Shown: positions 1 to 6,967 of the stretch, one piece after another | Numbering within the stretch: the stretch's first letter is position 1 | Layout: each line of letters starts with the position of its first letter | Source of the DNA: Methanoplanus sp. FWC-SCC4 | GTDB taxonomy: Archaea > Halobacteriota > Methanomicrobia > Methanomicrobiales > Methanomicrobiaceae | Reading direction: 5' to 3' | NCBI RefSeq assembly: GCF_032878975.1 | Contig: NZ_CP043875.1 | Coordinates: 1,418,370-1,482,369 of the forward strand | Length of the DNA stretch: 64,000 nt | The notes under the pieces: model-generated | The model's database searches: none | Told to the model about the DNA's origin: nothing | Seen by the model: the letters and a program-made list of their open reading frames with translations, nothing else | Made by a program: the position numbers and the translations under genes

Positions 1-811
1 ACAGGGTAGAGCTTTCCGGGGAAGGTTGAAAGCTTGTGCATTACGGCATATCCCATTTTCCCGGGCGTCTCTGATGCACCTATTACCGCGATTGACTTTG
101 GATCAAAGTATTCTACCGGAACCTCTTCCTTCCCGTTTGAAAATTCTGTGTGTTTGTCGCTGAAAATGAATGCTGTATCAACTGCACATGCGCCGGACTC
201 ATACAAACGCAGAGGGTTGATGTCAAATTCTCTTAGTTCCTCATTTTCCTCAAAGGCACGGCATACATTCATTATGATTTTTACAAGTGATTCCTCATCC
301 TTTGATACTGAACCACGGTATCCTGAGATAAGCTTGTATGAATTAATCTCATGAATCATTTCACGGACATCATCCTCTGAAAGCGGAAGAATACGGAGTG
401 AAACATCTTTTAAGAATTCGACAAGCGTACCGCCTATACCAAAGGTAATTGTTTTTCCAAAAGCCGGATCAGTATTGCCTCCAATGATAAGCTCAACACC
501 AGGTTTGGCCATCTCTTCAACAATGACACCTTCAATCTCCGCTTCAGGCATGCATTTACCAACATTTGATAAAATCTGCAGATATGCCTCCTTTGCCTCG
601 TCAACATCATTTACACCTACAATGACGCCGCCCGCATCACTTTTGTGGAGAATCTGCGGAGATACAATCTTCATTACAACAGGAAATCCGATTTCCTCAG
701 CTACAATACCGGCATCCTCTGGGGATTTTACGATCCCGTATTTTGGGACGGGGATATCATATTTTTAAGAAAATCATACCCCTCTGCTTCACTTAGCATC
801 CATTCTGCCAT
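1..811 (-). CDS. Acetate/acyl-CoA ligase (ADP-forming), N-terminal part
   Basis: This gene runs off the left edge; the first 270 codons are present. Residues 1-215 form an ATP-grasp domain of the ADP-forming acyl-CoA synthetase type (KIVSPQILHKSDAGG, then FGIGGTLVEFLKDVSLRILP). From about residue 231 a CoA-binding Rossmann domain begins (DPKSIAVIGASETPGKMGY). The family interconverts acyl-CoA + ADP + Pi with acid + CoA + ATP. The ATP-grasp-first order differs from the common alpha-beta fusion in which the CoA-binding domain is first. The start ATG at 811 is preceded by a TGAGGA ribosome-binding site. A minus-strand TATA box (874-883) and a palindrome (889-907) lie upstream. Family assignment is secure; the substrate (acetate or another acid) cannot be told. 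Confidence 0.85.
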
Positions 812-873
812 TTATTTTTTCCTCACATTATGGATTAATATCATTTTTGCCGCAATATTTCCCGCATAAAGGA

Positions 874-883
874 AATTTATAAG
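874..883 (-). promoter_or_regulatory. TATA box of the acyl-CoA ligase gene
   Basis: On the minus strand this reads CTTATAAATT. Its centre at about 879 places the transcription start near 853, giving a leader of roughly 40 nt before the ATG at 811. This is inferred from the usual 26-bp TATA-to-start spacing in archaea. Confidence 0.5.
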
Positions 884-888
884 AACAG

Positions 889-907
889 TGGTGCCCACCT
901 GGCACCA
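889..907. promoter_or_regulatory. Perfect 7-bp inverted repeat, candidate operator
   Basis: TGGTGCC-N5-GGCACCA is a perfect dyad located just upstream of the minus-strand TATA box of the acyl-CoA ligase gene. It is GC-rich in an AT-rich spacer and would not be transcribed from that promoter, so it is more likely a protein-binding site than a terminator. The cognate regulator is unknown. Confidence 0.5.
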
Positions 908-1082
908 TCTGTTTATATTATATCATGCGACAGGATTTCAACAAATGTCGAAATTTCATTCGTTAGAATACTGTTTACCATCTATTGAACTAATGTATAA
1001 ATAAAATTTTGTAATTGTTAATCGTGATAAATAGCATTAAATATAGCATGACTGTTGAAAATAACACAGATATACCCAACTA

Positions 1083-1090
1083 TTTATATA
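1083..1090 (+). promoter_or_regulatory. TATA box of tbp
   Basis: TTTATATA is centred 26-27 bp before the tbp ATG at 1113. The predicted transcript therefore begins at or next to the start codon. No Shine-Dalgarno sequence is present between the TATA box and the ATG, which agrees with a leaderless mRNA. Confidence 0.6.
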
Positions 1091-1112
1091 CCATATAAAT
1101 CACTTTATAAAT

Positions 1113-1673
1113 ATGAAGGTCAATCCGGAAGAGTCACTGAAAATCGAAAATATTGTGGCATCGGCAAAAGTTGCAGAATCACTTGATCTGCAAATGATAA
1201 ATGAAAAAATAAAGGATGCGGAATACAACAAAAAAAGGTTCCCGGGCGTAGTTCTGAGAATGCAGGACCCAAAGATCGCAGCGCTTGTATTTGGATCAGG
1301 CAAAGTTGTTCTCACTGGTGCAAAGAGTGTTGACAGCCTTTCAAAAGGTCTTGAAATCCTCGGAAAAAGATTAAGGGATCTTGACATAGACATCCCAATG
1401 GAGCTTGAATACAAGATTCAGAACATTGTTACGTCTGCGGATCTTGGATCTCCAATAAACCTGAACAAAATTGCTGTAGGATTTAATCTTGAAAGAATCG
1501 AGTATGAACCCGAACAGTTCCCGGGTCTTGTCTACCGCCTTGAAGAGCCAAAAGTAGTCGTATTATTGTTTGGCTCAGGAAAACTCATTATTACAGGTGG
1601 AAAACAGCCTGAAGACGCAAAAGGTGCTGTTCAAAAAATTCTCTCAGACCTTTCAAACCTTGGATTGATTTAA
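1113..1673 (+). CDS. tbp: TATA-box-binding protein (TBP)
   Basis: General transcription factor that binds the TATA box and recruits TFB and RNA polymerase. The 186-residue protein is the two-fold saddle typical of archaeal TBP: repeat 1 at about residues 6-90 (IENIVASAKV, FPGVVLRM, ALVFGSGKVVLTGAKS) and repeat 2 at about 97-182 (IQNIVTSADL, FPGLVYRL, VLLFGSGKLIITGGKQ). The start is fixed by homology and by the TATA box 26 bp upstream; there is no ribosome-binding site, so translation is probably leaderless. It is transcribed alone, divergent from the acyl-CoA ligase gene. Identity is near certain. Methanogens can have more than one TBP; only this one is in the window. Confidence 0.97.
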   Translation: MKVNPEESLKIENIVASAKVAESLDLQMINEKIKDAEYNKKRFPGVVLRMQDPKIAALVFGSGKVVLTGAKSVDSLSKGLEILGKRLRDLDIDIPMELEYKIQNIVTSADLGSPINLNKIAVGFNLERIEYEPEQFPGLVYRLEEPKVVVLLFGSGKLIITGGKQPEDAKGAVQKILSDLSNLGLI

Positions 1674-1960
1674 AATTTACAATATTACTTTTTTAAAGAG
1701 AACAATTTTTCAATCATGTAACTGCTTCACAAAACGTCTTAAAAAAATACAAACCAAAACTTAAAAGCCATCCGAATTAAAAAAATGTCAAATGTTTCCG
1801 GCCTGAAATTTACAGCGGCATCGCAATATAAAATCTATTTTCAGGAGAGTTATTTCCCTCAAAAACAAAAGATATATCTACCTCCACAAAATACCAAAAT
1901 GTTGATAAAAATCTATTTATAACATACTCGCGAAATATAGTGAGTAATTCTGGTGAGACC

Positions 1961-2338
1961 ATGAAACTTGAAAAAGTGCTTACTTTCACAGAAAAGGAAG
2001 AAGAATTAGCAACACTTCTCACCGATGTAGGCCTTAAGCGCAACGTCGCAAAAGTGCTTGTATATCTTGCAAACACAAACGAGGCAACATCACGGGACAT
2101 TGAACGCGGAACAGACCTCCGCCAGCCAGAAGTGAGCATTGCAATGCGTACACTCAATGAAAAAGAGTGGATTGAAAACCGCGAGAGTAAAGCTGAGAGC
2201 AAAGGCAGGCCTGTCAAGATCTACTGTCTTTCAAAACCAATGAAAGATATTATTGACATTATTGAAGCCGAGAAGAAAAAAGAAATTGAAAATCAGCTTA
2301 AATTAATTCAAAAAGTACGTGAAATAGTTTTATCATAG
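1961..2338 (+). CDS. Small winged-helix transcriptional regulator
   Basis: A 125-residue DNA-binding protein. Residues of about 15-85 form a winged helix of the TrmB/MarR-like type (GLKRNVAKVLVYLANTNEAT, then RDIERGTDLRQPEVSIAMRT as recognition segment), followed by a charged C-terminal helix (IEAEKKKEIENQLKLIQKV) that probably dimerises. A GTG at 1940 would add seven residues, but a TATA box at 1915-1922 predicts a transcript start near 1944, and ATG 1961 has a GGTGA ribosome-binding site, so 1961 is preferred. The gene is monocistronic and overlaps the 3' end of the convergent rpiA by 6 bp. No ligand domain is visible and the targets are unknown. Confidence 0.8.
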   Translation: MKLEKVLTFTEKEEELATLLTDVGLKRNVAKVLVYLANTNEATSRDIERGTDLRQPEVSIAMRTLNEKEWIENRESKAESKGRPVKIYCLSKPMKDIIDIIEAEKKKEIENQLKLIQKVREIVLS

Positions 2339-3019
2339 GGTTTTAACCCCATCTGTTTTACCTACAACCACAACTGTTTTTTCTCCAAATTCCGTAAAAA
2401 GTCCGCAGCTAAGTACTCCGGGAATATTATTGATCTCCATCTGAAGCGCTTTTGCATCCTTTATCTCTCCAAAGTCACAGTCAATTTCAATGCACCCGTT
2501 GTCAGTTATAACAGGACCATCCTTTTTGACACCTTCACGCACCTTTGGATTCCCTGACAGCTCCTTTAGCCTTTCAACAACAAGCCCGAAAGAAAACGGA
2601 ATCAGCTCAACAGGAACGACTGCAGAGAGAACATCACAGAGTTTTCCTTCGTCTGCAACAACAACAAACTTTTCCGCCGCCTGTGCGACACAGCGTTCGC
2701 GTGTCTGCGCTGCACCTCTGCCCTTAATCATACACAGATTCGGATCAATCTGATCCGCCCCGTCAATTGCAAGATCCAGTTTTGGATAGTCATCAAGTGT
2801 GGTCAGAGGTATCCCGTAATCACGTGCACGCATAGCGGTCTGAAAAGAAGTAGGAACACCTTTAATATTAAGACCCTCTTCTTTTATTCTCACAGAGAGC
2901 CGCTCCATTGCATAAAATACAGTGGAACCTGTACCAAGACCTATAATCATACCGTCTTTAACCAAATCAGCCGCATAATATCCGGCATTTTTCTTAGAAA
3001 TAACTACATCGTCTGACAT
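2333..3019 (-). CDS. rpiA: Ribose-5-phosphate isomerase A
   Basis: Interconverts ribose 5-phosphate and ribulose 5-phosphate, supplying pentose for nucleotides; archaea without an oxidative pentose phosphate pathway depend on it. The 228-residue length is normal. Family motifs are visible: the phosphate-binding GLGTGSTVFYAMERL near residue 31, the DGADQIDPNL segment and KGRGAAQTRERCVAQAAEKF with the catalytic acidic and lysine positions, and the FGLV / GCIEIDCDFG region towards the C-terminus. Its last codons overlap the convergent HTH regulator by 6 bp. There is no operon partner; the next gene upstream is a separate secreted protein. Confidence 0.95.
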   Translation of the reverse strand: MSDDVVISKKNAGYYAADLVKDGMIIGLGTGSTVFYAMERLSVRIKEEGLNIKGVPTSFQTAMRARDYGIPLTTLDDYPKLDLAIDGADQIDPNLCMIKGRGAAQTRERCVAQAAEKFVVVADEGKLCDVLSAVVPVELIPFSFGLVVERLKELSGNPKVREGVKKDGPVITDNGCIEIDCDFGEIKDAKALQMEINNIPGVLSCGLFTEFGEKTVVVVGKTDGVKTL

Positions 3020-3127
3020 AAACTAAATTCCAACCCAACTATTAGTCACACCTGATAACAAAAGAATTTTTCATTTTAATAAAAAAAGGATAAAGACAAA
3101 TGTCTTTTAAAAAAATGATTCCGAAAA

Positions 3128-3859
3128 TTATCTGATGATATAATCTATTGAAACAGATGCTGTGACATCAACTGTATCAGCCTGAATAGGTGTCTCACGG
3201 GCGGCACTATCAAAGGCTACACCCTTCATCATGTAATTTTCCTGATAAACAACGGGCACATAGCTCTGCCCGACATTTACAGTCTGAACGCCCAGAATCT
3301 GAACACCAAGTGCCAATGCAACGGAATCTGCATCCATACGTGCCTGATCCACTGCGGCTTTTACTGCCTGTGAGCGAAGACTGTTGCTCTTTTCATCAGA
3401 GAGTTTGAATGAGATATAGTTGACATTGTTTGCACCGTTTGCTATTGCCTCGTCAATTATTTTACCTGCCATATCAATCTTTCCGGTTTCAACAAGAACA
3501 GTGTTTGTGACACGATATACTTTCTTTTCCCCGCCAAAAGGAGAGTCGGAGTCTGTTGTGAAGGAGTAGATGTTGTATCCGGTGGTTTTAATCTCATCTT
3601 CTGTGAGTCCGGTTGCTTTTAAGGCATCGATGCAACTGTTCATCTTCTTTGAATTTTCCTGCTGTGCAACAAGAGCATCGGTATTCTCAGTCTGAACAGC
3701 GATTGAAATTTCAACGAGATCAGGGTCAGTTGTAACTTTGCCTGTTCCGGAAACATGAATCAGCTTTTGGTCTTCCGCTGCTGATGCACAACCAATAAGG
3801 GTTGTCATTGAAATCAGCAGAACAATTCCAACAATAAAAAATTTAGATATTTTTGACAT
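3128..3859 (-). CDS. Secreted SIMPL (DUF541) domain protein
   Basis: The 243-residue protein has an N-terminal hydrophobic signal segment (FFIVGIVLLISMTTLIGCAS) with a possible lipobox-like LIGC, then a SIMPL/DUF541 domain over nearly all the rest (IHVSGTGKVTTDPDLVEISI; LKATGLTEDEIKTTGYNIYS; ALGVQILGVQTVNVGQSYVP). SIMPL proteins are extracytoplasmic beta-rich proteins related to bacterial OMP28 and YggE; their function in archaea is not established. A GTGA ribosome-binding site precedes the ATG. The gene stands alone; the hairpin at 4079-4107 separates it from the gene upstream. Anchoring by a lipid at Cys is possible but not shown. Confidence 0.88.
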   Translation of the reverse strand: MSKISKFFIVGIVLLISMTTLIGCASAAEDQKLIHVSGTGKVTTDPDLVEISIAVQTENTDALVAQQENSKKMNSCIDALKATGLTEDEIKTTGYNIYSFTTDSDSPFGGEKKVYRVTNTVLVETGKIDMAGKIIDEAIANGANNVNYISFKLSDEKSNSLRSQAVKAAVDQARMDADSVALALGVQILGVQTVNVGQSYVPVVYQENYMMKGVAFDSAARETPIQADTVDVTASVSIDYIIR

Positions 3860-4078
3860 GCCAATTCACTCTGTTTTAAACTATATTAATCCTACCCATG
3901 ACTTCGAAAAAATTCGAACTCATAACGAGTTTATTTTTTAAAAAACATGCATGAAACCAATGTTTTCAGTAACTTCATGATGAAACAGGGAATTCATTTT
4001 TCATATAAAAATGATAATATTGCATTATTCAAATGAACATATCATAGAAGATGCGAAAAAACAGGAAATTTTATGTTA

Positions 4079-4107
4079 AGCCTTTTTATCAGGATGTCAA
4101 AAAGGCT
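4079..4107 (-). terminator. Hairpin downstream of the SelB-like gene
   Basis: AGCCTTTTT and AAAAAGGCT form a perfect 9-bp stem around an 11-nt loop, starting 26 nt after the stop codon of the minus-strand gene at 4133. Position and symmetry suggest a terminator or mRNA 3'-end stabiliser. Archaeal termination usually needs a T-tract, which is only partly present here (A/T-rich stem). Confidence 0.45.
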
Positions 4108-4132
4108 GAAAATTAACCTGACTGTCCGGTAA

Positions 4133-5092
4133 TTATTCCAGTTTTACTGTCCCGACAACCCTTAATTTCCCGGCATCGAGATGATGAAGAATTGCTTTGT
4201 CACCGGAGATGTAAACCATCTCTTTCTCAAGCGAGATTACAACTTTTGGCTTCCTTTTATCTTCTGAATCATCAACAGACTCGATTTTTCCCGAGATATA
4301 CTGCATCCAGTGTCCAAGATGAATGACCATGCCTTCCACAACCGGAGTCTGCCAGTATTTCACCATATCAAGAGTGCATGTGAATCTGTCAGAGACTAAA
4401 ACCTGGTCATTGTTTGTGAGTACAAATCCCCTGTCAAGCTCCTCTGAAGTTATGTTCTTTAATGCAAGACCCACACGATCACCGACAGTTGCATCAGGGC
4501 AGTCTGTGTCATGCCTCTGTATTGACCTGACCTGAGCGGTTTTTTCGGTAGGGAGAACTTTTAGCATATCATGGGTATGAACAGTACCGGCCTCAACTCC
4601 TCCAAGGACAACTGTACCGATACCCTTTACATTGAAGTGGTGATCGACTGAAACAACACCCGGTGCGTCAACAACATCCCTTGGTTTGTTTTCGGCATCC
4701 AAAAGAAGCTGTTCACGAATGAAGATTGGATCATCCTCAACAAATTCGTAGTTTTCAACAACGGTCCCCTTAATTAGAGGCATCACCTGTGATTTGTCAA
4801 GGTAGTTCCTGAGAATTACATATCCTTTCTCAACTCCAGCACAGTCAAGCATTACAACAGTCTCACCAAATTCAGGTGTTATCCCTTCAACGACAAGAAC
4901 CGCCGAATCAGCCATGGAAGCTGCATAAAATAATGGCGGAAGCCTTTCAGGATACCTTGAGGGTTCAATCATTGTAACCGTATCTTCGCCTTTTTTCAGG
5001 TTATAAAATATTATATCAGACTGGGTGCCCTTCTTGCCCACTTCTTTTGCATATTCGGGCACTCCGACAACTGCTACATTTAAATTTGGCAT
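4133..5092 (-). CDS. SelB/EF-Tu-like protein with degenerate GTPase domain (aSelBL type)
   Basis: The 319-residue protein has EF-Tu domain 2 and 3 features (HHFNVKGIGTVVLGGVEAGT; HDMLKVLPTEKTAQVRSIQR; DATVGDRVGLALKNITSEEL) after a shortened N-terminal domain. That domain keeps the Rossmann-like order (LNVAVVGVPEYAKEVGKKGT at 4-23), but the P-loop GxxxxGK[ST] is not intact, and neither DxxG nor NKxD is recognisable. GTP hydrolysis is therefore unlikely. This fits the archaeal SelB-like (aSelBL) family, whose role is unknown; binding of a tRNA or ribosomal factor is an inference. It lacks the UGA/SECIS-binding extension of true SelB. The gene is monocistronic. Confidence 0.75.
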   Translation of the reverse strand: MPNLNVAVVGVPEYAKEVGKKGTQSDIIFYNLKKGEDTVTMIEPSRYPERLPPLFYAASMADSAVLVVEGITPEFGETVVMLDCAGVEKGYVILRNYLDKSQVMPLIKGTVVENYEFVEDDPIFIREQLLLDAENKPRDVVDAPGVVSVDHHFNVKGIGTVVLGGVEAGTVHTHDMLKVLPTEKTAQVRSIQRHDTDCPDATVGDRVGLALKNITSEELDRGFVLTNNDQVLVSDRFTCTLDMVKYWQTPVVEGMVIHLGHWMQYISGKIESVDDSEDKRKPKVVISLEKEMVYISGDKAILHHLDAGKLRVVGTVKLE

Positions 5093-5194
5093 ATTGCCTT
5101 AGTGTTTGATTTTTTAAAATAATGATAGTTGTTATTGCAGACCGGAAAATTTGGGATTCATCATCAATCTTTAAAATCCGGTTGACGAATGAAC

Positions 5195-6874
5195 TTAATC
5201 AGGTTCATCCCCGCAATAAAGCTTAAAATTGTAGTGCTTCATAAGAAACTGCCTTATTTTCTCGGATTCAAGACAACCCAAATCAAGTTTTTTAACAATC
5301 TCATCGATTTTATGAGATTCTTCAATAATTATACGCGAATGATTCGTATCATCCAGCGAAGACAGACCGACAATAACTGCAAGTGGATTTCTGATATTAT
5401 CATTTAATAACGACATCTGTTCAATATTTTTCTCAATCTGCAAAAGCGCAGACATCTCCCTTTTTTGAATCTCCTTCTGGCTTGAGATATCCCTCACAAG
5501 CGACAAAACAATCTCCTCACCTCCAAGACTAAAAATATGTGAACTTACGATAACAGGTAATTTCAACCCGTCCTTTCGGACAAAAGAGGTTTCAAAACTT
5601 ACATAGCCGGTATCAAGAAGTCTGTTAAGCCTTGCCAGATCATGCTCATAAACAATCACTCCGCTGATCTGTTCACCATTAATTTTACAGAGTTCAGCCT
5701 TAGACATTTCAAAAAGAGAGCATGCGAAATCATTGACATCAATAATTTCACCAAGAATTCCTGATTCACTAATCCTGTGAAGAATAACCCCGTCTTTGAT
5801 ATTGTTGAAGAGTGTCCTGTATTTATGCTCACTGGAGCGAAGGGCATTTTCTGAAATTTTATTTTCTGAAATATCCCTGATTATTAACAGCCTCCCGTTA
5901 TTTTCAGAAGACCCGGCAAACAGAGGGGTTATACTTACTGAATAGCACCTGAAAACACCATTATGATAAAATTCAGCCACATCATCAATGGTATCACACC
6001 CGGGATACCTGTTTTTTAGATCATGCATAAATGAAAAAAAACAGTATATTTTCTGACCTACGAGTAAGTCCCTGTTTTTTCCCGTAAGCAAAACTCCGGA
6101 AGGATTTACATCTACAATTGTATCACTTCCATCCAGAACAAAAACACTGTCCTTCATTACCTTTATCAGATTGCCGTAAACAACAGGCATTATCTCAGGG
6201 GAATTCTGTCTGAAAACACCAGTATAGACAATGACACCTGTCAGAAGGAAAAAGAACGGAGTTATATCAAAGAAAAGTCCCGGGATCATCCCTGACGCAT
6301 AAATGAAATTTCCAATAAGCGGCAGGAATGCACCCACTATAACAAGCAGTATACCCGGACGGTAATAATCCGGAGACTCGATATAAACTTTTGATAGGTA
6401 GAACAGGCCGCTTATTATTAGCAGATAGCTGTATGCCTTATGGACGTAATACCATGGCCCGTAACCGTTCTGCACCGGGAAAACCATTGAATCATATGTA
6501 TAATATAGCGAATAAACATCATTTGAACTTATAATCAGAATAGTTACTGCAGGGATTATCAAAAGAGCAGAAAATAATTTTCCGTTAATGTATCTTTCAC
6601 GGCCTGTATATTCCAGAACAAACCATACCCACAATACAGGTGAAAGTGCTATGCCAAAGAATGAGATTTTGGAATAAATTACCATATTCGCAGAATCCAG
6701 ATACTCAAATCCAAACCCGTACGCAAAAGACCATATTGCAACTGCAAGCATTAATACAGAAAATGGCTTTGAACCTGCCGTCTTTGGTTTACCAAGGGAA
6801 AGATATGACAATATTACCGATATGGCAGCAGTTATCATCAGCAATATAAAGTAAGGCATCATTTCCGGCAACAT
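5195..6874 (-). CDS. 7TM-PAS-PAS sensor protein lacking a kinase domain
   Basis: A membrane sensor of 559 residues. Residues of about 1-220 hold seven hydrophobic segments of the HisKA_7TM type found in methanogen sensors. Two PAS domains follow at about 225-335 (VYGNLIKVMKDSVFVLDGSD, ending in LLIIRDISENKISENALRSS) and 345-470 (KYRTLFNNIKDGVILHRISE, LSLVRDISSQKEIQKREMSA). The C-terminal helix contains NDNIRNPLAVIVG, an H-box-like dimerisation segment without the histidine, and the protein stops some 70 residues later with no N, G1 or G2 box of an HATPase. It must signal without autophosphorylation or through a partner. It is a single gene; no response regulator is adjacent. The start at 6874 is uncertain (Met5 and Met6 are alternatives). 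Confidence 0.85.
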   Translation of the reverse strand: MLPEMMPYFILLMITAAISVILSYLSLGKPKTAGSKPFSVLMLAVAIWSFAYGFGFEYLDSANMVIYSKISFFGIALSPVLWVWFVLEYTGRERYINGKLFSALLIIPAVTILIISSNDVYSLYYTYDSMVFPVQNGYGPWYYVHKAYSYLLIISGLFYLSKVYIESPDYYRPGILLVIVGAFLPLIGNFIYASGMIPGLFFDITPFFFLLTGVIVYTGVFRQNSPEIMPVVYGNLIKVMKDSVFVLDGSDTIVDVNPSGVLLTGKNRDLLVGQKIYCFFSFMHDLKNRYPGCDTIDDVAEFYHNGVFRCYSVSITPLFAGSSENNGRLLIIRDISENKISENALRSSEHKYRTLFNNIKDGVILHRISESGILGEIIDVNDFACSLFEMSKAELCKINGEQISGVIVYEHDLARLNRLLDTGYVSFETSFVRKDGLKLPVIVSSHIFSLGGEEIVLSLVRDISSQKEIQKREMSALLQIEKNIEQMSLLNDNIRNPLAVIVGLSSLDDTNHSRIIIEESHKIDEIVKKLDLGCLESEKIRQFLMKHYNFKLYCGDEPD

Positions 6875-6967
6875 CAGGAGAATACTCCAATAATCTGATA
6901 GATTTTATCTTGTAGATACCTGGTTTAAATTAATTTCGATTTGATACTGTAAAAAAAGGATTTTTTA

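Larger units (their letters stand above)
812..1112. other. Divergent intergenic region between acyl-CoA synthetase and tbp
   Basis: These 301 bases hold no credible ORF. They carry the minus-strand promoter of the acyl-CoA ligase with its palindrome at 889-907, an AT-rich stretch at about 940-1080, and the plus-strand TATA box of tbp at 1083-1090. Confidence 0.7.

Noticed and set aside
1-768. Plus-strand ORFs at 34-354 and 475-768
   Set aside because: They are antisense to the ADP-forming acyl-CoA ligase, whose motifs are unmistakable on the minus strand.
1940-1960. GTG start of the HTH regulator at 1940
   Set aside because: The TATA box predicts a transcript start downstream of it, and ATG 1961 has a good ribosome-binding site.
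3895-3925. TTCGAA pair and ACTC/GAGT dyad upstream of the SIMPL gene
   Set aside because: Short, imperfect repeats with no clear relation to a TATA box; not strong enough to call an operator.
4133-5092. True selenocysteine elongation factor SelB
   Set aside because: The GTPase motifs are missing and no SelB C-terminal extension is present.
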